NCBI GenBank assembly: GCA_965222215.1
Contig: OZ244931.1
Coordinates: 620,001 to 684,000 of the forward strand
Direction of reading: 5' to 3'
From: JABJAG01 sp965222215
GTDB taxonomy: Bacteria > Pseudomonadota > Alphaproteobacteria > UBA6615
Length of the DNA stretch: 64,000 nt
A program made the translations under genes and the position numbers. The notes under the pieces were generated by a model, which was given only the letters and a program-made list of their open reading frames with translations, did no database searches and was not told where the DNA came from. Shown here in pieces: positions 1 to 7,028 of this stretch; the first letter of the stretch is position 1; each line of letters begins with the position of its first letter.

Positions 1-778
1 GACGGCCGAATACACCGCCAATGCCGATGCACTGGGAACGCTGCGACTGCTCGAGGCGATGCGGATTCTGAAGATGGAAGACAGCGCGCGCTTCTATCAG
101 GCGTCGACCTCGGAGTTATACGGCAAGGTACGCGAAACCCCCCAGAGCGAGACCACGCCCTTCTACCCGCGCAGCCCGTACGCGGCGGCCAAGATCTACG
201 GCTACTGGATCACGGTGAACTACCGTGAGGCGTACAATATGCATGCCTCGAACGGCATCCTGTTCAACCACGAAAGCCCGCTGCGCGGCGAGACGTTCGT
301 GACGCGAAAGATCACCCGCGCGGTGGCGGCGATCGAGCTCGGGCTCCAGTCGAAATTGTTCCTGGGCAACATCGATGCCAAGCGCGACTGGGGGCACGCC
401 CGGGACTATGTCGAGGGCATGTGGCGCATTCTTCAACGCGACGAGCCGGACGACTATGTGTTGGCCACGGGCGAGACCCATGCGGTGCGCGAATTCGTCG
501 AGCTGGCGTTCAGGGAAGTCGGCCGCGAGATCGAATGGCGCGGGGAAGGGGTCGACGAAGTGGGTATCGACAAGGCGAGCGGCGACGAGCTGGTTGCGAT
601 CGACCCGCGCTACTTCCGGCCGACCGAAGTCGACCTGCTTCTCGGCGATCCGACGAAGGCGAAAGAGAAGCTCGGGTGGGAGCACTCGACGCCGTTCTCA
701 CAGCTCGTCAGCGAAATGGTGGCCGCCGATCTCGAGCTCATGCGCGCCGAGGGCGATATCCATAAAAGCTTCGACTGA
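1..778 (+). CDS. gmd: GDP-mannose 4,6-dehydratase, 3' part (5' end outside window)
   Basis: This enzyme makes GDP-4-keto-6-deoxy-D-mannose from GDP-mannose, the first step to GDP-fucose, GDP-rhamnose or GDP-perosamine for surface polysaccharide. The reading frame is already open at base 2 (it reads TAEYTANADALGTLRLLEAM), so the gene is cut by the window edge and the missing part holds the Rossmann nucleotide-binding motif. What is visible is the short-chain dehydrogenase centre (STSELYGK, then YAAAK with the catalytic Tyr and Lys) and the GMD signature NHESPLRGETFVTRK. The C-terminal PRYFRPTEVDLLLGDPTKAK is also typical. Family assignment is very secure. The downstream product cannot be told from this window. 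Confidence 0.96.
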   Translation, partial: TAEYTANADALGTLRLLEAMRILKMEDSARFYQASTSELYGKVRETPQSETTPFYPRSPYAAAKIYGYWITVNYREAYNMHASNGILFNHESPLRGETFVTRKITRAVAAIELGLQSKLFLGNIDAKRDWGHARDYVEGMWRILQRDEPDDYVLATGETHAVREFVELAFREVGREIEWRGEGVDEVGIDKASGDELVAIDPRYFRPTEVDLLLGDPTKAKEKLGWEHSTPFSQLVSEMVAADLELMRAEGDIHKSFD

Positions 779-797
779 TTTCCCCCAGCGATGCGTC

Positions 798-828
798 TTG
801 CGGAGCGCCCGCGCACGCGCGATATAGA
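798..828 (+). promoter_or_regulatory. Candidate sigma-70 promoter of tRNA-Gln
   Basis: TTGCGG (798-803) and GATATA (821-826) are separated by 17 bp and lie about 15 bp before the tRNA. This is a reasonable housekeeping promoter for a stand-alone tRNA. It is a by-eye match only. Confidence 0.4.
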
Positions 829-842
829 AACCGCGTCGAGCA

Positions 843-916
843 TGGGGCGTAGCCAAGCGGTAAGGCATCGGGTTTTGATCTCGTGATCGCAGGTTCGAAT
901 CCTGCCGCCCCAGCCA
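843..916 (+). tRNA. tRNA-Gln (anticodon TTG)
   Basis: A 74-nt cloverleaf with CCA encoded. The acceptor stem TGGGGCG (843-849) pairs with CGCCCCA (906-912), followed by discriminator G and CCA at 914-916. The anticodon loop TTTTGAT (873-879) puts TTG at 875-877, which reads CAA/CAG. The T arm holds GGTTCGAATCC. The anticodon stem contains one G-T wobble and a U-U at its base. It stands alone between gmd and a convergent gene, with no integrase beside it. Confidence 0.96.
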
Positions 917-929
917 CGCGCCGGAGAGT

Positions 930-1604
930 TCAGTCCACGGCGTCGTGCTTCTCGACCAGCTTCTGCAACCTGAAAAGATACGAGTCGCCGATGCCGTTTT
1001 CGCGCAAATGGGCGACCGTGTTGTCGAGATATTCCCGGCATGTTCCGAGATAGCCCGACGCCGTCGCGATCAGGCGGGCCTGTTCGGCGTCCGGCAGTTC
1101 ACCCGCGTAGCGCTCGCTGGCCCGGTTGATTGCGAATGTCGCCGCGTTCACCGGCCCCCTCGGGGTGTGGGCGCGGACCCAGACGGGCCGGTAGCTGTCG
1201 AGGGCCATCTCGCGGTCCCACACCAGTTTGAGCTCGTCGCGCATCTGGTTCTTCGGCAGGCGGTAGGCGAACCCCTGGCAGGAGCCGCCGTTGTCGAGCG
1301 CAAGCACAAGCCCCGGGGTTTCCATCGAACCGCGCCCGAGCGGGGTCTTGAGGCAGAACGAGCGGTGCAGGCCCCAGATGCGCGCCGTGCACCGGGCGGT
1401 GTAGTGAAACGCGGGGTTCCAGATCAGCGAGCCGTAGCCGAACACCCAGATCGGCCCTTTCGGCGCGCGCGCGAGGAACGCATCGAGCGCGGTGGCGCGT
1501 TCCGCGTCGGTCAGCGGGCGGATGTTGGTGACCTCCTGCTGCTCCAGCAGCATGCGGTAGACGCTTCCGGCGCGGATCGATTCTCGGCTGATCTTGTTGG
1601 GCAT
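930..1604 (-). CDS. ChaC-type gamma-glutamylcyclotransferase
   Basis: This enzyme probably cleaves glutathione (or another gamma-glutamyl compound) to 5-oxoproline and Cys-Gly in the cytoplasm. The 224-residue protein has the family's nucleotide-like loop GYGSLIW near residues 56-62. The segment WDREM, near residues 129-133, supplies the expected catalytic Glu (E132). The C-terminal half (TASGYLGTCREYLDNTV) matches ChaC proteins. I chose the ATG at 1604 (MPNKIS) because the longer frame begins far upstream in the divergent promoter region. It is transcribed towards the tRNA and away from the DUF924 gene. Substrate is inferred from the family only. Confidence 0.88.
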   Translation of the reverse strand: MPNKISRESIRAGSVYRMLLEQQEVTNIRPLTDAERATALDAFLARAPKGPIWVFGYGSLIWNPAFHYTARCTARIWGLHRSFCLKTPLGRGSMETPGLVLALDNGGSCQGFAYRLPKNQMRDELKLVWDREMALDSYRPVWVRAHTPRGPVNAATFAINRASERYAGELPDAEQARLIATASGYLGTCREYLDNTVAHLRENGIGDSYLFRLQKLVEKHDAVD

Positions 1605-1687
1605 GCAATTTCGGGTCGCGGTGGGAATTTGGGTGTATATCAATTGCGGCGGTTGAAAAGAACCGGCCACGGGGAGGATTGCCTGCG

Positions 1688-2251
1688 ATGGACGTGTCTG
1701 CGGACGAAGTGCTGGCCTTCTGGTTCGATGAATCCGGGCCGGAACAGTGGTTTGAACAAGACGACGGGTTCGACGAGACGATCCGTGCGCGTTTCGGCGA
1801 AGCCTGTCACGCGGCGCGCGACGGCAAGCTGGAGTCCTGGGTCGAGACGCCGCGCGGCTGCCTCGCGCTGATTATCCTGATTGACCAGTTTTCCCGGAAC
1901 ATCCACCGCGATTCGCCGCTGGCCTGGTCGGCGGATGTGCACGCGCTGGCGCTCACGAAGCTGGCGATCGAAAAGGGGTTCGACCGGCAACTCGATCACG
2001 CACAGCGCCAGTTTCTCTATATGCCGCTGATGCATAGCGAGATGCCGGACGACCAGGCGCTCTCGGTCGAGCTGTTCAGGCGGTTGGCGGAGGAGGGCGC
2101 GGAAAACGGGCAGGTCGCGGCGGAGTTCGCCGAGCGCCACAAGGAAATCATCGACCGCTTCGGCCGCTACCCCCACCGCAACCACATCCTGGGGCGCGAC
2201 AGCACGCCCGAGGAGATCGCGTTCCTGGAAGAGCCGAACTCCTCTTTCTAG
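1688..2251 (+). CDS. DUF924 family protein
   Basis: A 187-residue soluble helical protein of the DUF924 family. Recognisable blocks are VLAFWFDE at the N-terminus, LALIILIDQFSRNIHR in the middle and FGRYPHRNHILGR near the end. The function of the family is not established; a tetratricopeptide-like fold is usually assigned. The start is set by a ribosome site: GGAGG at 1673-1677 is 10 nt before ATG 1688. A TTG at 1679 would sit directly on the Shine-Dalgarno. The gene ends tail to tail with the pirin gene, sharing CTAG. Confidence 0.88.
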   Translation: MDVSADEVLAFWFDESGPEQWFEQDDGFDETIRARFGEACHAARDGKLESWVETPRGCLALIILIDQFSRNIHRDSPLAWSADVHALALTKLAIEKGFDRQLDHAQRQFLYMPLMHSEMPDDQALSVELFRRLAEEGAENGQVAAEFAERHKEIIDRFGRYPHRNHILGRDSTPEEIAFLEEPNSSF

Positions 2252-2952
2252 GGAAGGTCGGCGAGAACGATTTCTGCGTCTTCTTTAGCTTCGATCCGGA
2301 TTTCCGGTTCGTCCCTGATGACGACGCCGGCACGTTCATCCACGTCCACGCCGTTCACGGACAGGGATCCGCGCGACGGCACCAGATAGACCTGTCGCCC
2401 CGGCGCGAGCGTATGGCTCACAGATGCGCCGGCTTCCAGCGTGGCCCCGAACAGCGCCGCATCCTGGTGGATGGTCGGCACGTCCGCACCGGAATCTGCC
2501 GGGCGGCCCGATGCGAGCATGACGAGCGCGCCCGCATTCTCCCCGCGCGGGAACTCCTTCGTTTCCCAGCGCGGGGTGTGACCGTCGCGGTTGGGCGTGA
2601 TCCAGATCTGGAAAATTTGGGTTGTCTCGTCTTCTAGGTTGAATTCGGAATGCATGATACCGGTGCCGGCGCTCATGATCTGGACGTCGCCGGCCTCGGT
2701 GCGGCCCTTGTTGCCGAGATTGTCCTCGTGGGTGATCGCGCCGTGGCGGACGTAGGTGATGATTTCCATGTCGCGATGGCCGTGGGGCGGGAAGCCGGTC
2801 TGGGGCGCGATGGTGTCGTCGTTCCAGACCCGCAACGGGCCGACGCCCATACGGTCGGGGTCCATGTACTCCGCGAAGCTGAAGTGATGGCGGGCGTTGA
2901 GCCAGCCGTGGTCGGCGTGGCCGAGGCCGTCGAAGGGGCGAATCTCAATCAT
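2248..2952 (-). CDS. Pirin family protein
   Basis: A bicupin of 234 residues. The N-terminal cupin carries the metal ligands HGHRDME and, further on, GIMHSEFN (HxH and HxE pattern), so a bound Fe is expected. Bacterial pirins include quercetin dioxygenases and regulators of enzyme activity, so the role here is open. The ATG at 2952 overlaps the stop of the upstream glutathionyl-hydroquinone reductase as ATGA. The two genes are therefore translationally coupled, which suggests a joint role in quinone or phenolic stress (inference). Confidence 0.93.
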   Translation of the reverse strand: MIEIRPFDGLGHADHGWLNARHHFSFAEYMDPDRMGVGPLRVWNDDTIAPQTGFPPHGHRDMEIITYVRHGAITHEDNLGNKGRTEAGDVQIMSAGTGIMHSEFNLEDETTQIFQIWITPNRDGHTPRWETKEFPRGENAGALVMLASGRPADSGADVPTIHQDAALFGATLEAGASVSHTLAPGRQVYLVPSRGSLSVNGVDVDERAGVVIRDEPEIRIEAKEDAEIVLADLP

Positions 2953-3941
2953 GCGGCGCTCCTGAGGTCGGCGCGGTTGTGGGGTGTCGTGAAGTCGATG
3001 TCCGGCCCCTTCGGCACGATGCGGGTCGGGTTCACGCTCTCGTGGCTGCCGTAGTAATGCCGCTTGATGTGGTCGTGGTCGATCGTCGAGACGACGCCAG
3101 GCACCTGGTAAAGCTCGCGCGTGTAGTTCCACAGGTTCGGGTAGTCGACCAGTCGCCTGATGTTGCACTTGAAGTGCCCGTGATAGACCGGGTCGAACCG
3201 CACAAGCGTGGTGAACAGCCGCCAGTCGGCTTCCGTCAGCCGGTCGCCGACGAGATAGCGCTGCTTCGACAGGCGATCTTCCAGCCAGTCCATCGTCTCG
3301 AACAACTCCGTCACCGCGCCGTCATAGGCTTCCTGTGATTTCGCGAACCCTGACCGGTACACGCCGTTGTTGAGGGTGTGGTAGACGCGCTCGTTGACCT
3401 CGTTGATCTCGGCCCGAAGTTCCTCGGGATAAAAATCGAGTTCGGGGTGTCGGGCAAATTCATCGAACGCGCTGTTGAGCATCCGGATGATCTCGGACGA
3501 TTCGTTGCTGACGATAGTGTTCCGTTCCAGGTCCCACAGGACGGGCACGGTCACGCGGCCCGAGAAGTTCTCGTCGGCGTGGCGATAGATCTGGTGCAGG
3601 TAGTCTGCGCCGATTACCGGGTCCGGGACGACACCTTCGCCGTCGGCGAAGTTCCACCCGTTCTCGGCCATGATCCAGTGGACCACGGAGACGGAAATCA
3701 CATCCTCCAGCCCTTTCAGCGCACGGAAGATCATCGTGCGGTGCGCCCAGGGGCAGGCGTGGCAGATATAGAGGTGGTACCGATTGGGCTCGGCCTTGAA
3801 GCCGTCGCCGCCTGTCGGCCCGGCGCTGCCGTCTGCCGTGATCCAGTTCCGGAACGAGGTCTCCGGGCGCTTGAAGGCGCCGTCCTTGCCGTCGGATTTC
3901 GGTTCTTCGGCGTGCCAGACACCATCGATCATCACGCCCAT
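2949..3941 (-). CDS. Glutathionyl-hydroquinone reductase (Xi-class GST)
   Basis: This enzyme reduces glutathionyl-hydroquinones using glutathione and releases the free hydroquinone. The thioredoxin-like N-terminal half has the catalytic CPWA box (CHACPWAHR), and the C-terminal half is all-helical GST. The length, 330 residues, is normal. The frame opens upstream, but ATG 3941 (MGVMIDG) has a good AGGAG about 8 nt before it, so I use that start. The downstream pirin overlaps by 4 bp. The family call is secure from the CPWA signature and overall pattern (YIFRHADENFSG-like region, VPVLWD). Confidence 0.93.
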   Translation of the reverse strand: MGVMIDGVWHAEEPKSDGKDGAFKRPETSFRNWITADGSAGPTGGDGFKAEPNRYHLYICHACPWAHRTMIFRALKGLEDVISVSVVHWIMAENGWNFADGEGVVPDPVIGADYLHQIYRHADENFSGRVTVPVLWDLERNTIVSNESSEIIRMLNSAFDEFARHPELDFYPEELRAEINEVNERVYHTLNNGVYRSGFAKSQEAYDGAVTELFETMDWLEDRLSKQRYLVGDRLTEADWRLFTTLVRFDPVYHGHFKCNIRRLVDYPNLWNYTRELYQVPGVVSTIDHDHIKRHYYGSHESVNPTRIVPKGPDIDFTTPHNRADLRSAA

Positions 3942-4058
3942 GGGCGATACTCCTGTCGCTGCGGTGCCATTGACGACACCACTCAATAGGTTGGGTTTGC
4001 AGCACGGGAAGTCGAGGGTGCGATCGCGGGAAACGTTCGCAGATCGAACAGTGGTTCG

Positions 4059-4505
4059 TCAGGCGGCCAGGTGCGTCTCGAGACAATCGAGAGCGCTTTC
4101 CCAGCCTTCCCGGTGCCGGGTAACGGCCGTGGCGGTGGGAAGGCGCGAATGGACCAGTATGAGTTCCGCAGACGTCGATCCGGCGGCACGAAACTCAAGG
4201 TCGATCAGCGTCTCGACTCCCTGCATCGGGTCGTCATGCTGCCACGTCCATGTCATGGTCAGGCGCGTGGGCGGATCGATGGTTTCGAACACGCCATGGG
4301 CGGGGAATTCGTTGCCCTCGTCGGACAGCATGACGATCTCGTAGTTACCGCCTTCGTGGAAATCCCATCGGTCGACACGGCAGTCCACATTCTTCGGTCC
4401 CATCCAGCGGCAAGCCTGCTCCGGATCGGTCCATGCCTCGAACAGCCGTTGGGGAGTGACGGGGAACGTCCTCGAAATCGTCAGCGTTTGGGCCTTGTCA
4501 GCCAT
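4059..4505 (-). CDS. SRPBCC/AHSA1 domain protein
   Basis: A 148-residue START-like (SRPBCC) domain of the AHSA1 group. It begins TLTISRTFPVTPQRLFEAWTDPEQ and ends with HREGWESALDCLETHLAA, both typical. These domains bind hydrophobic ligands; the substrate is unknown. It overlaps the end of the ArsR-type regulator by 8 bp and must be co-transcribed with it. ArsR plus AHSA1 is a very common bacterial two-gene unit in which the regulator controls its own operon (established pattern; the inducer is not known). Confidence 0.9.
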   Translation of the reverse strand: MADKAQTLTISRTFPVTPQRLFEAWTDPEQACRWMGPKNVDCRVDRWDFHEGGNYEIVMLSDEGNEFPAHGVFETIDPPTRLTMTWTWQHDDPMQGVETLIDLEFRAAGSTSAELILVHSRLPTATAVTRHREGWESALDCLETHLAA

Positions 4506-4842
4506 CGTCGTTGCTTTCGGATTCCGGGTTGGCGGCGAGATAACCGGCGAGCGAGTCCAGACTGCCTTCCCAGAAGGCGCGCTGGCGCTCGATCCATTCG
4601 CGGGCATCGTCGAGTGGATCGGCCTGCATTCGACAGATGAAACTGCGGCCGTCGCGGCGGCGTTCCAGCAGGCCGGCGGCTTCGAGTACCTTGAGGTGTT
4701 TGGATACCGCGGGCAGGGACATATCGAATGGTTCGGCAAGTTCGCCGACGCTGGCTTCACCGGATGAGAGGCGGGCCAGGATAGCGCGCCGTGTCGGGTC
4801 CGCCAGTGCCGCGAAGGTCGCGTCGAGATTTTGTTTAACCAT
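4498..4842 (-). CDS. ArsR/SmtB family transcriptional regulator
   Basis: A winged-helix repressor of 114 residues. The DNA-binding segment reads FAALADPTRRAILARL, then LPAVSKHLKVLEAAGLLERRRDGR. No metal-binding Cys cluster is seen, so this belongs to the non-metal group that accompanies AHSA1 proteins. The perfect palindrome TTAACC-ATAT-GGTTAA at 4835-4850 covers its start codon and is the obvious autoregulatory operator. The gene is first in the operon, and the AHSA1 gene overlaps its 3' end. Confidence 0.93.
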   Translation of the reverse strand: MVKQNLDATFAALADPTRRAILARLSSGEASVGELAEPFDMSLPAVSKHLKVLEAAGLLERRRDGRSFICRMQADPLDDAREWIERQRAFWEGSLDSLAGYLAANPESESNDDG

Positions 4843-4850
4843 ATGGTTAA
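4835..4850. promoter_or_regulatory. Candidate ArsR operator over the start codon
   Basis: A 16-bp perfect palindrome, TTAACCATATGGTTAA. It contains the arsR start codon (ATG read on the minus strand at 4842-4840). It is AT-rich against a GC-rich background and is the right size for a dimeric winged-helix regulator. Binding here would block transcription and translation initiation of arsR-AHSA1. Confidence 0.65.
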
Positions 4851-4895
4851 TTTAATACCGGCTTCGACCCGGATCAAGTGCCACCGAGCGGCGCG

Positions 4896-7013
4896 TTACC
4901 TTCCTTCGCGCCGCCATGCGGCGACGAGGGCGAGGCCGATCCCCAGCAGCAGAACGAAGGCCGGCAGGAACGGGACCTGTCGGATGCCCAGAACCGCGGA
5001 CGCATCGTTACGCCGGAATGCGAGCCAGTTCGCCGATGTCCCTTCCGTGCCGGGCGACGCCATTGCGCGGCCGGGTCGGTTTCGACGGAATTCGGGCGCG
5101 CCGGTTTCGTTGAACCAGGCGATCCCGCCGCCGGTCGCCGCCGATGCCGGGCGCAACAGCAGATCGGTGGCCGTGACGTCGGCGAACTCGACGGGGTTGA
5201 TGGTGCCCACACCGGCGACGGTCGTTCTTGTCCCGTCATCGAAGCGGTAGATGCCGGGCTCGGTAACCTCGATGCGGCCACTGGAGCGACCGCCGCCGTC
5301 TTCCTCCAGCACCAGTTGCCATTCCTGCCCCGTGGGGCCGGTGATGAAGACCGGAGCGATGTCCGGCTCCAGGCTGTGGCGGGTGACCTCGATTGTGTCG
5401 CCGCGCACGCGCGCGATCAGCCGGTCCTCCTCCAGCTCGGGTTCCTTCATCAGCCAGTGGGCCAGGCGGCGAAGCAGTTCGTTGTGGGGACCGCCACCCT
5501 CGAAGCCACGCGCCCACAACCAGATATGATCGCTGAGGAACTGGCCGACCCGGCCCTCTCCGACCCGGTCGAGGATCAGGAGCGGGCGGCCCTCGGGGCT
5601 GTCCATCACGACGGTGCCCGATTTGGGCAGCGCCTCGATCTGGCGGAACCAGCGCCCCCAGTTCGGGGTTTCTTCCGGATCGCGTGGCAGGCCGGGCAGG
5701 TTGGCCGTCACGGGGTGGCGCCGCCCGGTTTCATTCACTTCGGCGGTAAACGGCGTGTCGACGACATTGCCGGTCGGTTCTCCCGGCAGCACGGTGGCCA
5801 GCGCTGTGCGGTAAAGGCTGGTCGCTGGCGTCACCTCGGGTCCGGCGGCTTCGAGCAAGGCACCACCGGTCTGTACGTAGTTGGCGATGTTGCGCAGGTA
5901 GATCGACGGCAACACGCCCATTCGGCGATACCGGTCGAAGATGATCAGATCGAAGTCGTTGAGCTTCACCTCAAACAGTTCGCGGTAGGGAAACGCAATC
6001 AGGCTGAGTTCGCGGACCGGCGTGCCGTCCTGCTTTTCCGGCGGCCGCAGGATTGTGAAATGGACCAGATCGACCGACGGATCGGCTTTCAGCAGGTTCC
6101 GCCATGTCCGTTCGCCCGGATGCGGCGCGCCGGATACCAGCAGGACGCGCAGGCGGTCGCGGATACCGTTGATGGTCACGACGGCACGATTGTTGGCGAG
6201 TGTCAGTTCTTCCTGCCCCTCGTCGACGGAAAGCTCGAAGACGCTCGGCCCGCCACGGTCGACAACCATGTCGATCCCGTGATCGACGCCCACGGGAACG
6301 AGGATCGTGCGCCCGCGCACTTCGCCGTCGCGCCTGACTTCCACCTGCGCCTGCCGGGCCCGCACGGCGGCGGGTTCGTCGACGCGGATCACGAGCCGCA
6401 CTTCCTGGCCGACGATCCCGAAACCGGGGTCCTGGACGACGGTCAGGCGGCGGTCGCCCGCATCGCGGCGGCCCGTCAGAATGGCGTGAAGCGGTGCATC
6501 GAAACCCAGTTGCTCGATGCCGTCCGGGGCATCGTGGACGCGACCGTCCGTGATCATCAGCGCCCCGGCGAACCGCTCTCGGGGTATATCGGCCAGCGTG
6601 CGGTCGAGCGCGGTGAACAAGTGTGTGCCGTCGCGCAGGCGGGCGCCGGCATCTGCCGGCGCCTCGACGATGCGGAGTTCGAGGTCGTCCTGGGTCTGTG
6701 CCCAGGCCTGAATATCCGCCAGCGCTTCGTCGGTTCGCTCACGACGTTCGCCGATGGTCTGGCTCGGCGAGCGGTCGACAACGACAACACCGATATCGGA
6801 AAGCGATTCGCGATCTTCCAGTACGACGGACGGGTTCGACAGTGCGGCGATCAGCCCGGCGAACGCAAATGCCCGCCAGGTGGTGCCGGGCGCGGGTTTT
6901 CCCGGCCGGGGAAACAGCGCTCCGACCAGCAGGGTCAGAAGGGCGACTCCGGCCATCGCCAGCAGTGCGGTTTGCGGCAGCAGCGGGTCCCAGACGATCA
7001 GGAGGTTGTCCAT
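4896..7013 (-). CDS. Membrane protein with vWA-like and amidotransferase-like regions (MoxR operon)
   Basis: A 705-residue protein of unknown function, fourth and last gene of the MoxR operon. It starts with two hydrophobic segments (about residues 12-35 and 48-60) and ends with one (PAFVLLLGIGLALVAAW), so a large central part faces one side of the membrane. Residues from about 73 read GVVVVDRSPSQ, a MIDAS-like DxSxS, followed later by ALMITDG, so a von Willebrand A fold is likely. Around residues 295-470 it resembles class-I glutamine-amidotransferase-like domains (VLLVSGAPHPGE, then FDLIIFDRYRR and YVQTGGALLEAAGPE) without a clear catalytic Cys. The downstream arsR-AHSA1 pair is separate. 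Confidence 0.75.
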   Translation of the reverse strand: MDNLLIVWDPLLPQTALLAMAGVALLTLLVGALFPRPGKPAPGTTWRAFAFAGLIAALSNPSVVLEDRESLSDIGVVVVDRSPSQTIGERRERTDEALADIQAWAQTQDDLELRIVEAPADAGARLRDGTHLFTALDRTLADIPRERFAGALMITDGRVHDAPDGIEQLGFDAPLHAILTGRRDAGDRRLTVVQDPGFGIVGQEVRLVIRVDEPAAVRARQAQVEVRRDGEVRGRTILVPVGVDHGIDMVVDRGGPSVFELSVDEGQEELTLANNRAVVTINGIRDRLRVLLVSGAPHPGERTWRNLLKADPSVDLVHFTILRPPEKQDGTPVRELSLIAFPYRELFEVKLNDFDLIIFDRYRRMGVLPSIYLRNIANYVQTGGALLEAAGPEVTPATSLYRTALATVLPGEPTGNVVDTPFTAEVNETGRRHPVTANLPGLPRDPEETPNWGRWFRQIEALPKSGTVVMDSPEGRPLLILDRVGEGRVGQFLSDHIWLWARGFEGGGPHNELLRRLAHWLMKEPELEEDRLIARVRGDTIEVTRHSLEPDIAPVFITGPTGQEWQLVLEEDGGGRSSGRIEVTEPGIYRFDDGTRTTVAGVGTINPVEFADVTATDLLLRPASAATGGGIAWFNETGAPEFRRNRPGRAMASPGTEGTSANWLAFRRNDASAVLGIRQVPFLPAFVLLLGIGLALVAAWRREGR

Positions 7014-7028
7014 GCGCGCCTTCCCGTC

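Noticed and set aside
843..916. tRNA-Gln as a phage or island attachment site
   Set aside because: No integrase, no repeat of the tRNA 3' end and ordinary genes on both sides.
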